In this document: piece after piece, positions 1 through 7,938 of the stretch
Layout: each line of letters starts with the position of its first letter
How positions within the stretch are numbered: the first letter of the stretch is position 1
Origin: a virus
DNA: 49,144 nt
Reading direction: 5' to 3' (one strand)
Virus record (IMG/VR): IMGVR_UViG_3300017917_000368
Location: 1 to 49,144 of that record
Made by a program: the position numbers and the translations under genes
The notes under the pieces: generated by a model
What the model was told of the DNA's origin: nothing
Databases searched by the model: none
Seen by the model: the letters and a program-made list of their open reading frames with translations, nothing else

Positions 1-1
1 A

Positions 2-1138
2 GAGACCAAAGACGCCCTGTTAGAAGGTCTACAAGGTTCTAAAAGAACTACAATGGCTGTAATTTTAGAAAACACTAAGAAGCACTTGATGGAAACTGCT
101 ACTAGTGGTGCAACAGCAGTAGGTAACGTTGCAACATTAAACCGCGTGATTCTTCCAGTGATTCGTCGTGTAATGCCAACAGTTATCGCTAACGAAATCG
201 TTGGCGTACAACCAATGACTGGCCCAGTAGCTCAAATCCACACTCTACGTGTACGTTACGCTGACCAAGTGACAGCAACAAGTGGCGACAGCACAGTAGG
301 TGGTGACGAAGCACTAAGCCCATTCAAGATTGCAACTGCATACTCTGGTACAACAGCTGGTAAAGCTGCTTCTACATCAACACTAGAAGGCACACCAGGT
401 AACCGCATCAACGTTCAAATCTTGAAACAAGTTGTTGAAGCTAAAACACGTAAACTAAGCGCACGTTGGACATTTGAGGCAGCTCAAGATGCACAAGCTA
501 TGCACGGTTTAGATGTTGAAGCTGAAATCATGGCAGCTTTAGCACAAGAAATCACAGTTGAAATCGACCAAGAGATCTTAGCATCTCTACGTGCTTTGGC
601 TGGTAACACATTCAACTACAATCAAGCAACAGTATCTGGTACTGCTACATTCGTTGGTGACGAGCACGCTGCTCTTGCTGTTTTAATTAACCGCGCAGCT
701 AACTTGATCGCACAACGTACACGTCGTGGTGCTGCAAACTGGGCAGTTGTAAGTTCAGAAGCTTTGACAGTATTGCAATCTGCAACTACTTCTGCTTTTG
801 CTCGTACAACAGAAGGTACATTCGAAGCTCCAACTAACACTAAATTAGTTGGTACTTTAAACAACGCTATGAAGATCTATGTAGACAGCTATGCTGGTAC
901 AGGTACTTCTGTGTTAGTAGGTTACAAAGGTTCTAGCGAAGCTGATGCAGCTGCGTTCTATTGCCCATACGTACCTCTAATGTCTAGCGGTGTTGTACTA
1001 GATCCAAACACATTTGAACCAGTAGTTGGTTTCATGACACGTTACGGTTATGCTGAGTTAACAAACACAGCATCATCTCTAGGTAACGCTGCAGACTACT
1101 TGGAAACAATTGGTGTTTCAAACCTATCATTCCAATAA
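2..1138 (+). CDS. 23: Major capsid protein, gp23-like (5' end outside window)
   Basis: This is the hexamer-forming head shell protein of T4-like phages. The segment with VILPVIRRVMPTVIANEI, GVQPMTGPVAQIH and LRVRYAD is the conserved N-terminal core of the family. The reading frame is open from base 2 through the ATG at 53, and the upstream residues include ALLEG and GSKRTT, which fit gp23 N-termini, so the ATG at 53 is probably internal and the gene begins before the window. At least 378 residues are visible; T4 gp23 has 521 and related phages are somewhat shorter. The LLE|G sequence near the visible start resembles the (L/I)xE cleavage site of the T4 prohead protease gp21. A strong terminator follows 27 bases after the stop. 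The identification is firm; the exact start is unknown. Confidence 0.93.
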   Translation, partial: ETKDALLEGLQGSKRTTMAVILENTKKHLMETATSGATAVGNVATLNRVILPVIRRVMPTVIANEIVGVQPMTGPVAQIHTLRVRYADQVTATSGDSTVGGDEALSPFKIATAYSGTTAGKAASTSTLEGTPGNRINVQILKQVVEAKTRKLSARWTFEAAQDAQAMHGLDVEAEIMAALAQEITVEIDQEILASLRALAGNTFNYNQATVSGTATFVGDEHAALAVLINRAANLIAQRTRRGAANWAVVSSEALTVLQSATTSAFARTTEGTFEAPTNTKLVGTLNNAMKIYVDSYAGTGTSVLVGYKGSSEADAAAFYCPYVPLMSSGVVLDPNTFEPVVGFMTRYGYAELTNTASSLGNAADYLETIGVSNLSFQ

Positions 1139-1164
1139 GATTTAATCTTAAAGGATATGAAAAT

Positions 1165-1190
1165 AAAAAAGCCCCGCAAGGGGCTTTTTT
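1165..1190. terminator. Bidirectional intrinsic terminator after the capsid gene
   Basis: A perfect stem, A6-GCCCC / GGGGC-T6 with a GCAA tetraloop, sits just after the capsid gene stop. The A tract on one side and T tract on the other make it symmetrical, so it can end both the capsid transcript and the convergent reverse-strand transcript of the gene at 1196-1513. Confidence 0.93.
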
Positions 1191-1195
1191 GTTGG

Positions 1196-1513
1196 CTAGT
1201 ATTTTTCTAATATACTTAATGCGTCTACATGCTGATTAGCATGTCTAACCGCAGTTAGGATAGTATTAGCATCATCTCTATCAAAATTGGGATGTCTAAA
1301 GTTCCACTGTTTTTTACTTTCAGCACGTTCTAAACAATACAGTAAGTCCATTTTAACATCAAAACTTTTAGTAGTTATTAGTAGGGCATTCATTTCTTGT
1401 ATGTCTAAAAAATACTCTACATATTTCTTTGTAGCGTTTATAGTTTTGTAATTAGTTTCACCACCCCTAAACGCAGGTTTAATACTTTTGTATTTTGCTA
1501 TATACCAAGTCAT
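1196..1513 (-). CDS. Small hypothetical protein, reverse-strand insert
   Basis: I do not recognise this 105-residue protein. It is rich in Lys, Asn, Tyr and Asp, has no membrane segment or clear motif, and is probably a soluble cytoplasmic protein. Support that it is real: the start ATG at 1513 is preceded by AGGAG at 8 bases, and a near-consensus sigma70 promoter on the same strand lies just upstream (1542-1570). It lies opposite to the flanking late genes and is closed by the symmetrical terminator at 1165-1190, so it forms an independent one-gene unit, like a moron. Host-type promoter control suggests expression early in infection. Function unknown. Confidence 0.8.
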   Translation of the reverse strand: MTWYIAKYKSIKPAFRGGETNYKTINATKKYVEYFLDIQEMNALLITTKSFDVKMDLLYCLERAESKKQWNFRHPNFDRDDANTILTAVRHANQHVDALSILEKY

Positions 1514-1541
1514 AGTCTAGTCTCCTAGTAAATGAAGCGTA

Positions 1542-1570
1542 ATTATACTATCAACCGCAGTAAAAGTCAA
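1542..1570 (-). promoter_or_regulatory. Sigma70-type promoter for the reverse-strand gene
   Basis: On the reverse strand TTGACT (bases 1565-1570) and TATAAT (1542-1547) are separated by exactly 17 bases. The gene start is at 1513 with an AGGAG ribosome site between. This is an early-type host promoter, unlike the late octamers around it. Confidence 0.85.
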
Positions 1571-1575
1571 TCTAC

Positions 1576-1583
1576 GATAAATA
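1576..1583 (+). promoter_or_regulatory. Late promoter GATAAATA, flanked by a 9-bp inverted repeat
   Basis: The octamer GATAAATA matches the late promoter set of this phage. With T4 spacing the start would be near 1589, giving a leader of about 77 bases to the ATG at 1666. CAATCTACG (1568-1576) and CGTAGATTG (1629-1637) form a perfect inverted repeat around it. The right arm overlaps a second hairpin, GATTGT-AGA-ACAATC (1633-1647), just before the AAGGAG ribosome site. A late transcript would lack the left arm. Confidence 0.75.
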
Positions 1584-1665
1584 TAAATGTATATACAATG
1601 CCCGCAAGGGTTTATGCGGCACCCACCGCGTAGATTGTAGAACAATCATATAAGGAGAAAAACAA

Positions 1666-2328
1666 ATGGGACGTCCAGTAAAATCAGTTTATTTTGGTAA
1701 TCGTAATTCAAACGGTGTAGGTGGCGAAGGCGTATTATACGCTAACGTTTATATTGGTGGTACAGGTTACTACACAGCTAATGCAGCAGTGTCATTTAGT
1801 GCACCACAAATCACAGGCGGTACTACAGCACAAGGTACAGTAACATTAAACGGTAGCGGTAACGTTACAGCAATCACAGTAACCGTACCGGGTACAGGCT
1901 ATACATCAGCACCTGTAATGACTATCACTGGTGCTAACGCATCAGGAGCATTAGGTAACGTAACATTATATGGTACAGGTGTAACAGCCAATGCTATTAA
2001 CATGACAGCATATCTATCTGCTGCGGATGGCGGCAGTTCAGCAGTGTCTAGTGATATCACTAAACAAACAGGTAGTAAACGTTATCGCGTAGCAAATGCA
2101 CAAGGTACAGGTGTTGTTGCTCTAGTTGACAATGGTAGCCCTACCGCAGGTCAAGGCTATATCAGCGCAACAGACTCAGCAGGTGGCACTTACTACGTTT
2201 ATAAATTATTTGGCCAAACAGCATTCCTAACACCTGATACAGGTACTCAGTTTGCTGCAAATACACGTGTACAATGGAATGTTACGACTCCAGTATTAAA
2301 TACAAGTGTAACGTTGTCTAACAATTAA
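1666..2328 (+). CDS. Putative virion structural protein with Gly/Thr-rich beta repeats
   Basis: A 220-residue protein that starts MGRPVKSVYFGNRN, a start style I associate with small virion proteins of T4-like environmental phages. The middle has repeated beta-type segments of the form TGYY/TGYTSAP with many Gly, Thr and Val (GGTGYYTANAAVSF, PGTGYTSAPVMTI). There is no signal peptide or membrane segment. The ATG follows AAGGAG at a good distance, and the gene has its own late promoter (1576) and terminator (2342-2370), so it is a single-gene late unit. A head decoration or tail accessory role is likely but inferred only from position and composition. Confidence 0.75.
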   Translation: MGRPVKSVYFGNRNSNGVGGEGVLYANVYIGGTGYYTANAAVSFSAPQITGGTTAQGTVTLNGSGNVTAITVTVPGTGYTSAPVMTITGANASGALGNVTLYGTGVTANAINMTAYLSAADGGSSAVSSDITKQTGSKRYRVANAQGTGVVALVDNGSPTAGQGYISATDSAGGTYYVYKLFGQTAFLTPDTGTQFAANTRVQWNVTTPVLNTSVTLSNN

Positions 2329-2341
2329 TTTGTTACCAATT

Positions 2342-2370
2342 AAAATAGCGGCTACGGCCGCTATTTTTTT
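2342..2370 (+). terminator. Intrinsic terminator
   Basis: Eleven-base perfect stem AAAATAGCGGC / GCCGCTATTTT with a TACG loop, continuing into a T run. It ends the transcript of the gene at 1666-2328. Confidence 0.92.
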
Positions 2371-2385
2371 ATCTGATACTATCGT

Positions 2386-2393
2386 GATAAATA
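2386..2393 (+). promoter_or_regulatory. Late promoter GATAAATA
   Basis: GATAAATA ends 19 bases before the ATG at 2413 and follows directly on a terminator. The predicted start near 2399 leaves a leader of about 14 bases. Confidence 0.85.
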
Positions 2394-2412
2394 ATGTAAA
2401 CTGGATTTAAAA

Positions 2413-3069
2413 ATGACTATTGTTAAGCAAGCCAATTCAAATTATGTTGTACAGACACCGCGATCAGCGTCTAGTAATATTACGCTAGACACAGATACTG
2501 TTTATGTTCGTGGAGACTTGTCAATTGCTCAAAACTTAACAGTTTTAGGAACTACAACGTCAATTGAAACAACAAATACCACGTTAAAAGACAATATTAT
2601 TGTTTTAAATCAAGGCGATTCAGGAACATCAGGTGTAACCTTAGGCAAAGCGGGTATCACAGTATACCGAGGTGCTAATACTGCCTATTATCCAAGTTCG
2701 GGACTTGTATGGAACGAATCTGTAGGCGGTGCTTGGCAAATCGCAGGAAACATTAATAATCCTGCTAGTTATGCTAATATCTTAGCCGCGGGTATCACTG
2801 GTTTAACTTCTGTATTCGATGACAAAAATCCAGTACTAGGCGGCAACGTTAATGTAAATGGCTTTGCCTTGACTGCAAATGTTAACGCAACTGTTATGGT
2901 TGGCGGAAATTTGCAACTAATTAGTAGTCTCGCAGCGAGCACATCTAGTACACTTTACTCAACAACCCCGGGTAATGGTAACAGCGGATTGTTTGTAGTT
3001 AATCAAGCTGCAGCCAACGAAGAATTAGTAACTAAGAAAAAAGCATTTGCTTTTTCGTTAATTTTATAG
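2413..3069 (+). CDS. Tail-fibre-like virion protein
   Basis: A 218-residue protein with the segment DLSIAQNLTVLGTTTSIET followed by LKDNIIVLNQGDSG, a hallmark of T4-like environmental tail-fibre proteins; the giant fibre at 9505 has the same arrangement (DVTITGNLTVQGAS, then NDPLIVMN). The rest is Asn/Thr/Gly-rich beta sequence, ending in AANEELVTKKKAF. It starts the fibre operon 2413-3838, with gaps of 8 and 2 bases to the next two genes. A fibre or baseplate accessory role is likely. Confidence 0.75.
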   Translation: MTIVKQANSNYVVQTPRSASSNITLDTDTVYVRGDLSIAQNLTVLGTTTSIETTNTTLKDNIIVLNQGDSGTSGVTLGKAGITVYRGANTAYYPSSGLVWNESVGGAWQIAGNINNPASYANILAAGITGLTSVFDDKNPVLGGNVNVNGFALTANVNATVMVGGNLQLISSLAASTSSTLYSTTPGNGNSGLFVVNQAAANEELVTKKKAFAFSLIL

Positions 3070-3077
3070 GAATAATC

Positions 3078-3392
3078 ATGGCAATATCTAATTCCATTTT
3101 ATCTACTACTCCAGCTAATATTTTTGTTAGTGCCGGTGGTGCTAATGTTATATCAACAATGCATTTTTGCAATAATCATGACAATACTGTGTCGTTAAAT
3201 GTGTATGCACTGCCCAACGGTCACACTGTTGCTAACGCATCGTATCAGATTTATGCAAATCTTCAAATTACTAGTAGCGATACTTATGTAGTTGATATGG
3301 AGAAACTTGTACTAGCCAGCGGGGATAAAATTGCGGCCAGTGCGTCAAATGCGGGTGTGGTAACTGCTACTGTAAGTTATGTTGGAGCCTAA
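3078..3392 (+). CDS. Small virion-type beta protein
   Basis: A 104-residue protein (MAISNSILSTTPANIFVS...) with a predicted all-beta composition and no cysteine cluster or membrane segment. An AGGAA ribosome site precedes the ATG at 3078. It lies 8 bases after the previous gene and 2 bases before the next, so it is translated as part of the same late operon. Similar short proteins are common among virion genes of T4-like phages, but I cannot give it a specific role. Confidence 0.7.
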   Translation: MAISNSILSTTPANIFVSAGGANVISTMHFCNNHDNTVSLNVYALPNGHTVANASYQIYANLQITSSDTYVVDMEKLVLASGDKIAASASNAGVVTATVSYVGA

Positions 3393-3394
3393 CC

Positions 3395-3838
3395 ATGGGC
3401 CGATTGCTTAAAAATACGGTATTTAAAAGTGGTAGTCACACACTAGGAGTACCTAACTCGCCGAGTAGTGTTGGGCCTGACGTAGCAGTAACAGGTCAAA
3501 CTAGATTTAATACCACAACAAACAAGCTAGAATTTTTTGCTAACATTACAGGAACACCTAGCTGGAATGCTATTTCGCGCGAGGGTAACGTTGCTATAAC
3601 CAAAACTGAATTTACCGGCAACGGCGTTGCATCTCAGTTCTGGCCTGTAGGATACGCTGCCGGCGACGAAAACAAAGTATTAGTACACGTGGGCACTGTG
3701 TACCAAATACCTACCACTAACTATACTTTTGGTACAGGTGGCGATGCAGGAAATATTATTTTTAGTAGCCCTCCAAGCGGTAGTGCCGCTATCACAATCA
3801 TTGGTGGATTCACAAGTACAGTTTCGACACTAGCCTAA
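3395..3838 (+). CDS. Short fibre-module protein
   Basis: A 147-residue protein made almost wholly of two modules that recur in the large fibres here. The first is the hairpin QTRFNTTTNKLEFF...SWNAI (residues about 35-60). The second is a beta domain with FTGNGVASQFWPV, VLVHVGTVYQIPTTNYTF and IIFSSPPSGSAAITI (about 68-140). The same pair occurs in order near residues 350-430 of the fibre at 3876 and near the C-terminus of the fibre at 9505. It could be a small separate fibre tip or a copy of a fibre segment that became independent. It ends the operon 2413-3838. Confidence 0.72.
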   Translation: MGRLLKNTVFKSGSHTLGVPNSPSSVGPDVAVTGQTRFNTTTNKLEFFANITGTPSWNAISREGNVAITKTEFTGNGVASQFWPVGYAAGDENKVLVHVGTVYQIPTTNYTFGTGGDAGNIIFSSPPSGSAAITIIGGFTSTVSTLA

Positions 3839-3845
3839 TCATCCA

Positions 3846-3853
3846 GATAAATA
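3846..3853 (+). promoter_or_regulatory. Late promoter GATAAATA inside an imperfect hairpin
   Basis: The octamer ends 22 bases before the ATG at 3876. TAATCATCC (3836-3844) can pair with GGTTGGATTA (3861-3870) with one bulge and one mismatch, placing the octamer in the loop and the likely ribosome site in the right arm. The predicted late start (near 3859) would exclude the left arm, as at gp13. Confidence 0.78.
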
Positions 3854-3875
3854 GTGTAAAGGTTGGATTATTTTA

Positions 3876-6800
3876 ATGGCAATCAGTCGAGTTCCCGGGT
3901 TTTCACTATTACCCAATTTAGATAGACAAGGTGTAGATCTCCAGTTTACTACGCAAGGCAATGCCTTGGTGCAAATGGACTTTACTAATTTCCGCGTGGG
4001 CATAAATTCTTCTGCCCCAACCGAGTCACTGTCTGTGAATGGTAATGTTATCGTAAGTAACGGACATGTATATTCTGAAGCCAACGTGTCCTATGATCTA
4101 GGAAAAATCACTAATTACTGGCGAAATTTTTATGTAGAAAACGCAGTAATATCCAGTAATCTCACAATAGGATCTGGGTTGTCCATCAGCGGTAACATTG
4201 ATACAACCAGCATCAATGCTGATTCTCTTTATGCTGACGAGTTTTACGAAGCAGGATATCGCGTATTAACTTCTAATAGTAACATAATAGTCAATGGTGA
4301 CGTAACCGGCTCTGGTACTAATAGTAATGTTTTTGTGCTTCTAAACACGTCAGGTGTGACTCCTGCAACCTACGGTTCTGCTAATGTAGTTGTACAGTTA
4401 ACAGTCAACGACAAAGGTATAATAACCACAGCGGCAAATGTTGTACTAACTAGAATTGGAAATCTATATGTCAATGACACAGAGATATATAATCAATCAG
4501 GTAATATAGCTATTTCTTCAGTGACTGGAAACGTCAGTGTAAACAATAGTAGAATAACAAATTTAGCAACCCCAGTAAATAACACAGATGCAGTTACTAA
4601 ATTTTATGTAGACAATTCTATTCTAGTAGCAGGTAAATCAATCTTCTCAGGTAATTCGTCGGTGACTGTAAACGACGACAATACATCACCTGGGTGGATT
4701 TCTACAGTGGTTGACGGTATAGAAGTTGCTAATGTAACAACAGTTACTACACAACTTTACACCAATCTAGAAGTGGCAACGTTTTCTATATCTGGTAACT
4801 CGTTGTCATCTACAGGAAATATAATTGTTGAACCAGACTATCCGGGCATAGTTAAAGTATATGGTAATTCAGCAATTCAAATACCAGCTGGCGACGACTT
4901 TGATAGACCCGGTGACCCAACTGAAGGTTACATTAGATATAGTACCAGTAGAAATGGTATAGAATACTGGGACGGCGCTAATTGGCAGATTCCGGGCGAA
5001 GTAACTATTATTTCAGATACAATCACACCCGATGGAGTGAGTAATGTATTCACACTAACAGCAAACACAAGTACACAGGGTGTTTTGGTAAGTATCAACG
5101 GTACGGTGCAACGACCACAGAGCGCATACACAGTTACAAATAATGCTATCACATTTACAGAAACTCCGCTGACCACTGATATTATTGAAGTTAGAACACT
5201 GGCCACTGGTGCGGCATTCGCATATGAAACGTTGGGCTACGACAATTCGTTGATTGTCGCCGATGGTGTAAATCTCAATGTCACAGGTAATTTGTTACCA
5301 AGTGCTAATGTCACTTATAGTTTAGGTAGTGCAAGTTATCAATGGAAAGATCTGTGGGTTAGTGGTAACACCATCTATCTTGGTGGTGCTGCAATTACGG
5401 TTGCCGCTGGCCAGTTATCAATAAACGGTAACACAGTTGGTGCCGCTGATCCCTATGGTAACATAAATGTCAAAGCCTACACCGAAACAATGGGCTTTGC
5501 TAACTATAGTAATGTTAATGTAGCTGCATACTCACGCACACAATCATTTACAAACTATAGTAACGTAAACGTATCGTCCTATTTAGGTGGTAATATAAGT
5601 GTTGGTACAATCACTTCGGGCACATGGAATGGATCGATTATAGACGTTACCTACGGTGGCACCGGTGCATCAACATCAGCTGATGCTTTAAATAACCTAT
5701 TACCCAGCGGCGAGCAAAGCGGCTATGTATTAACCACCGGCGGAGCAGGTACATATTATTGGGCCACAGCAGGTGGCGGTGGTGGAGCTACTGTAGGACA
5801 AAGTCTTAGTACCTTACGTCAATCTAACACAGCAACCGCAGGGCAAACAGTATTTAATTTAGTAAACAATTTGTCGTATACTCCGGGCACTGGGCAATTA
5901 CGTGTTTACGTTAATGGTGTAAGACAATTTCCCAATGCCTACACAGAAACATCAGCTAATGTCTATACCTTAAGTCAGGGTGTAAATGAAGGAACTGAAG
6001 TATTTGCTGAAATTGATGCGTTTAGTACATTTAACAACTATGCTAACTTAACCTATGCCAGCAACATAGGTAATATTTTAGCAGTGGGGTTAACAGTACA
6101 ATCAGCAATCGAAACACTCGAAACAACCAAAGCACCACTGTCTAGTCCGGTGTTTACTGGTACACTAACATCTCCTATCGTTGCAGTTACTTCTGGTACA
6201 CAATCAACTAGTGTAACCACCGGAGCTCTTGTAGTAACTGGTGGTATTGGTATAGGTAAAGATGCGTTTTTCAACGGAAATATCACAGTAGCAGGTAATC
6301 TTTTCATAAATGGAAATACCACTACACTTAACACTAATAATTTAAGTATCAGTGATAGTTTAATTTACCTAGCAACAGCCAACCCCGAAGATACCATAGA
6401 TATAGGATTCGTAGGACACTTTATTAATCCAGGATATCAACATACCGGTTTAGTTCGTGATGCCTCAGATGGTACCTGGAAACTATTTGCTAATGTTGTC
6501 TCAGAACCAACTACCACTGTTGATTTTACAGATGCTACGTACAGTAATTTACGTATTGGCAATTTAACAGCAGTGTCAGCAACATTTACAACCGAGGTAT
6601 CTGCGCAGCATTTCACAGCCACAGGTAATGTGTCATCGACTAACTTAACTGGAACTTTATTAACAGCCAGTCAACCTAATATTACCGCAGTTGGTACACT
6701 AGGTACGTTAAATGTATCAGGGTTAACAACACTTGCAGAAACTACAGAAATATTAGACACTAAATTTAGCGTAACTGGTACAGTGGTGCATGATTTCAGC

Positions 6801-7088
6801 ACAAGTGCTATATGGTATTATTCCAACATAGCAGGTAATGTAACTGCTAATATCACAAACGTTCCAACCACAGATAATCGTGTGACAAGTGTGAGTATTG
6901 TAGTCAACCAAGGTTCTCCGGGGTATATTGTTAATGGTCTACAAATAAACGGATCCGCGCAGACAATTCGCTGGCAAGGCAACACAGTGCCTGCAGCAAG
7001 TACCAATAGAATTGACGTGTTTACCTTTAGTTTAATCAGAGCAGCTAGTACGTGGACAGTATTAGGTGCTGCAACATCACACGGATAA
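3876..7088 (+). CDS. Large tail fibre protein
   Basis: A 1,070-residue fibre protein. It starts MAISRVPGFSLLPNL and soon has VGINSSAPTESLSVNGN, followed by many short beta repeats of the NLTVNG type typical of trimeric fibre shafts. A hairpin GYIRYSTSRNGIEYWDGANW plus a module with VSINGTVQRPQSAYTVT lie near residues 350-430. A second copy of the module (VYVNGVRQFPNAYTET) lies near 680. TTGALVVTGGIGIGKDAFFN, near 780, is a repeat shared with the fibre at 9505. Residues near 540-580 contain two NYSNVNV repeats. It is probably a long or side tail fibre that contacts the host surface. It is followed after 3 bases by a glycine-rich adhesin-like gene, an arrangement like fibre plus tip adhesin in T-even phages. 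Confidence 0.85.
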   Translation: MAISRVPGFSLLPNLDRQGVDLQFTTQGNALVQMDFTNFRVGINSSAPTESLSVNGNVIVSNGHVYSEANVSYDLGKITNYWRNFYVENAVISSNLTIGSGLSISGNIDTTSINADSLYADEFYEAGYRVLTSNSNIIVNGDVTGSGTNSNVFVLLNTSGVTPATYGSANVVVQLTVNDKGIITTAANVVLTRIGNLYVNDTEIYNQSGNIAISSVTGNVSVNNSRITNLATPVNNTDAVTKFYVDNSILVAGKSIFSGNSSVTVNDDNTSPGWISTVVDGIEVANVTTVTTQLYTNLEVATFSISGNSLSSTGNIIVEPDYPGIVKVYGNSAIQIPAGDDFDRPGDPTEGYIRYSTSRNGIEYWDGANWQIPGEVTIISDTITPDGVSNVFTLTANTSTQGVLVSINGTVQRPQSAYTVTNNAITFTETPLTTDIIEVRTLATGAAFAYETLGYDNSLIVADGVNLNVTGNLLPSANVTYSLGSASYQWKDLWVSGNTIYLGGAAITVAAGQLSINGNTVGAADPYGNINVKAYTETMGFANYSNVNVAAYSRTQSFTNYSNVNVSSYLGGNISVGTITSGTWNGSIIDVTYGGTGASTSADALNNLLPSGEQSGYVLTTGGAGTYYWATAGGGGGATVGQSLSTLRQSNTATAGQTVFNLVNNLSYTPGTGQLRVYVNGVRQFPNAYTETSANVYTLSQGVNEGTEVFAEIDAFSTFNNYANLTYASNIGNILAVGLTVQSAIETLETTKAPLSSPVFTGTLTSPIVAVTSGTQSTSVTTGALVVTGGIGIGKDAFFNGNITVAGNLFINGNTTTLNTNNLSISDSLIYLATANPEDTIDIGFVGHFINPGYQHTGLVRDASDGTWKLFANVVSEPTTTVDFTDATYSNLRIGNLTAVSATFTTEVSAQHFTATGNVSSTNLTGTLLTASQPNITAVGTLGTLNVSGLTTLAETTEILDTKFSVTGTVVHDFSTSAIWYYSNIAGNVTANITNVPTTDNRVTSVSIVVNQGSPGYIVNGLQINGSAQTIRWQGNTVPAASTNRIDVFTFSLIRAASTWTVLGAATSHG

Positions 7089-7091
7089 TCT

Positions 7092-7826
7092 ATGCCAAGA
7101 TTAAACGCACTTACCAGCAGAATTCTAACAGGTAAAGGCCGTAACTTTGTCTTTAAGAAAACATTTTCAGCAAACACACAAAACTACAACCTACGTTCAG
7201 ATATTATTACATCAGGATGGAACGGAACAGCACCTGTTATTGCCGAGCTAACAGTATCTGGGGGTGTGGTTATTGGATCTAGTAGTCCAGGCACAGTTAA
7301 CAGTACAACGCAGAATATTGTATTGCTAACTAGAAACTATTCGCTTGATTGCCGCAACTTGCCAACTGGATCAATTGTGGTCATCATAAACAACGGATAC
7401 ATTGTTGGTGCTGGTGGTCAAGGCGGTGGTAATGGAGTCGAAGGAAACGAAGCCGAAGGTTTTCCTGGAGGTGACGCTATTATAGTTAATACTCCTACAG
7501 TTGTCTACAACTATGGTATTATTGGAGGCGGAGGTGGCGGCGGTGCTGGTGGTGACGGTAACGGCACTAATTGGCCCAACGGTGGTGGCGGTGCTGGCAA
7601 CAGCCCAGGTCCAGCAGGTGTTGGTGGTCGCGGTGGTACCACACCACAACCAGGTACACTACTAACTGGTGGTGTAGGTAGATTCGGAGCAACAGGCGGA
7701 GCCTTGGGACAAGCAGGAACCAACTATGGTGTTGGTGGCAAAGGCGGACCACCGGGAAACGCTATTGTTGGCATAAGTAACGTTACCTATGCTGTACAAG
7801 GTGACATAAGAGGCCCAACGATCTAA
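7092..7826 (+). CDS. Glycine-rich adhesin-like fibre tip protein
   Basis: A 244-residue protein. Residues 1-130 form a beta-type N-terminal domain. Residues 130-230 are a glycine-rich region with runs such as GGGGGGGAGGDGNG and GGVGRFGATGGALGQAG. Polyglycine-II sandwiches of this kind make the receptor-binding surface of gp38 adhesins of T2/S16-type phages; that is known for the family, and its use here is inference. It lies 3 bases after a 1,070-residue fibre gene, matching the gp37-gp38 order. No signal peptide. It may be the host-range determinant of that fibre. Confidence 0.72.
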   Translation: MPRLNALTSRILTGKGRNFVFKKTFSANTQNYNLRSDIITSGWNGTAPVIAELTVSGGVVIGSSSPGTVNSTTQNIVLLTRNYSLDCRNLPTGSIVVIINNGYIVGAGGQGGGNGVEGNEAEGFPGGDAIIVNTPTVVYNYGIIGGGGGGGAGGDGNGTNWPNGGGGAGNSPGPAGVGGRGGTTPQPGTLLTGGVGRFGATGGALGQAGTNYGVGGKGGPPGNAIVGISNVTYAVQGDIRGPTI

Positions 7827-7836
7827 GGAACATAGA

Positions 7837-7923
7837 ATGCCATTAACGCAGATTAGCAATACAATATTAGCTGCTACTAGTTTTTCAGAAGTAACAGTAG
7901 CTGATATTTTGTTAAATACATAA
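7837..7923 (+). CDS. 28-residue micro-ORF resembling the start of the next fibre gene
   Basis: ATG at 7837 follows AAGGA at 8 bases and codes for 28 residues starting MPLTQISNTIL. The gene at 7939 starts MALTQVTKEVL, so this looks like a duplicated and truncated N-terminus. Its 3' end overlaps the octamer GTTAAATA (7911-7918). It may be a remnant of a fibre gene lost by module exchange, or a short translated leader. Whether it makes a stable product is unknown. Confidence 0.45.
   Translation: MPLTQISNTILAATSFSEVTVADILLNT
7911..7918 (+). promoter_or_regulatory. Possible late promoter variant GTTAAATA
   Basis: GTTAAATACATAA occurs here, 20 bases before the ATG at 7939, and again at 28567 before the small terminase gene. 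The second base of the octamer differs from the main consensus, so this is a weaker call. Confidence 0.5.
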
Positions 7924-7938
7924 TAACAGAGAACAAAT

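Noticed and set aside
53-55. ATG at 53 as the true start of the capsid gene
   Set aside because: The frame stays open to base 2 with gp23-like residues and there is no ribosome site before 53; the gene probably begins outside the window.
1582-1589. TATAAATG as a second late octamer next to GATAAATA
   Set aside because: The last base departs from the otherwise fixed AAATA end; the overlapping GATAAATA is the better match.
7511-7723. Proline-rich reverse-strand frame
   Set aside because: It is the complement of the glycine-rich codons of the adhesin-like gene, without a ribosome site.
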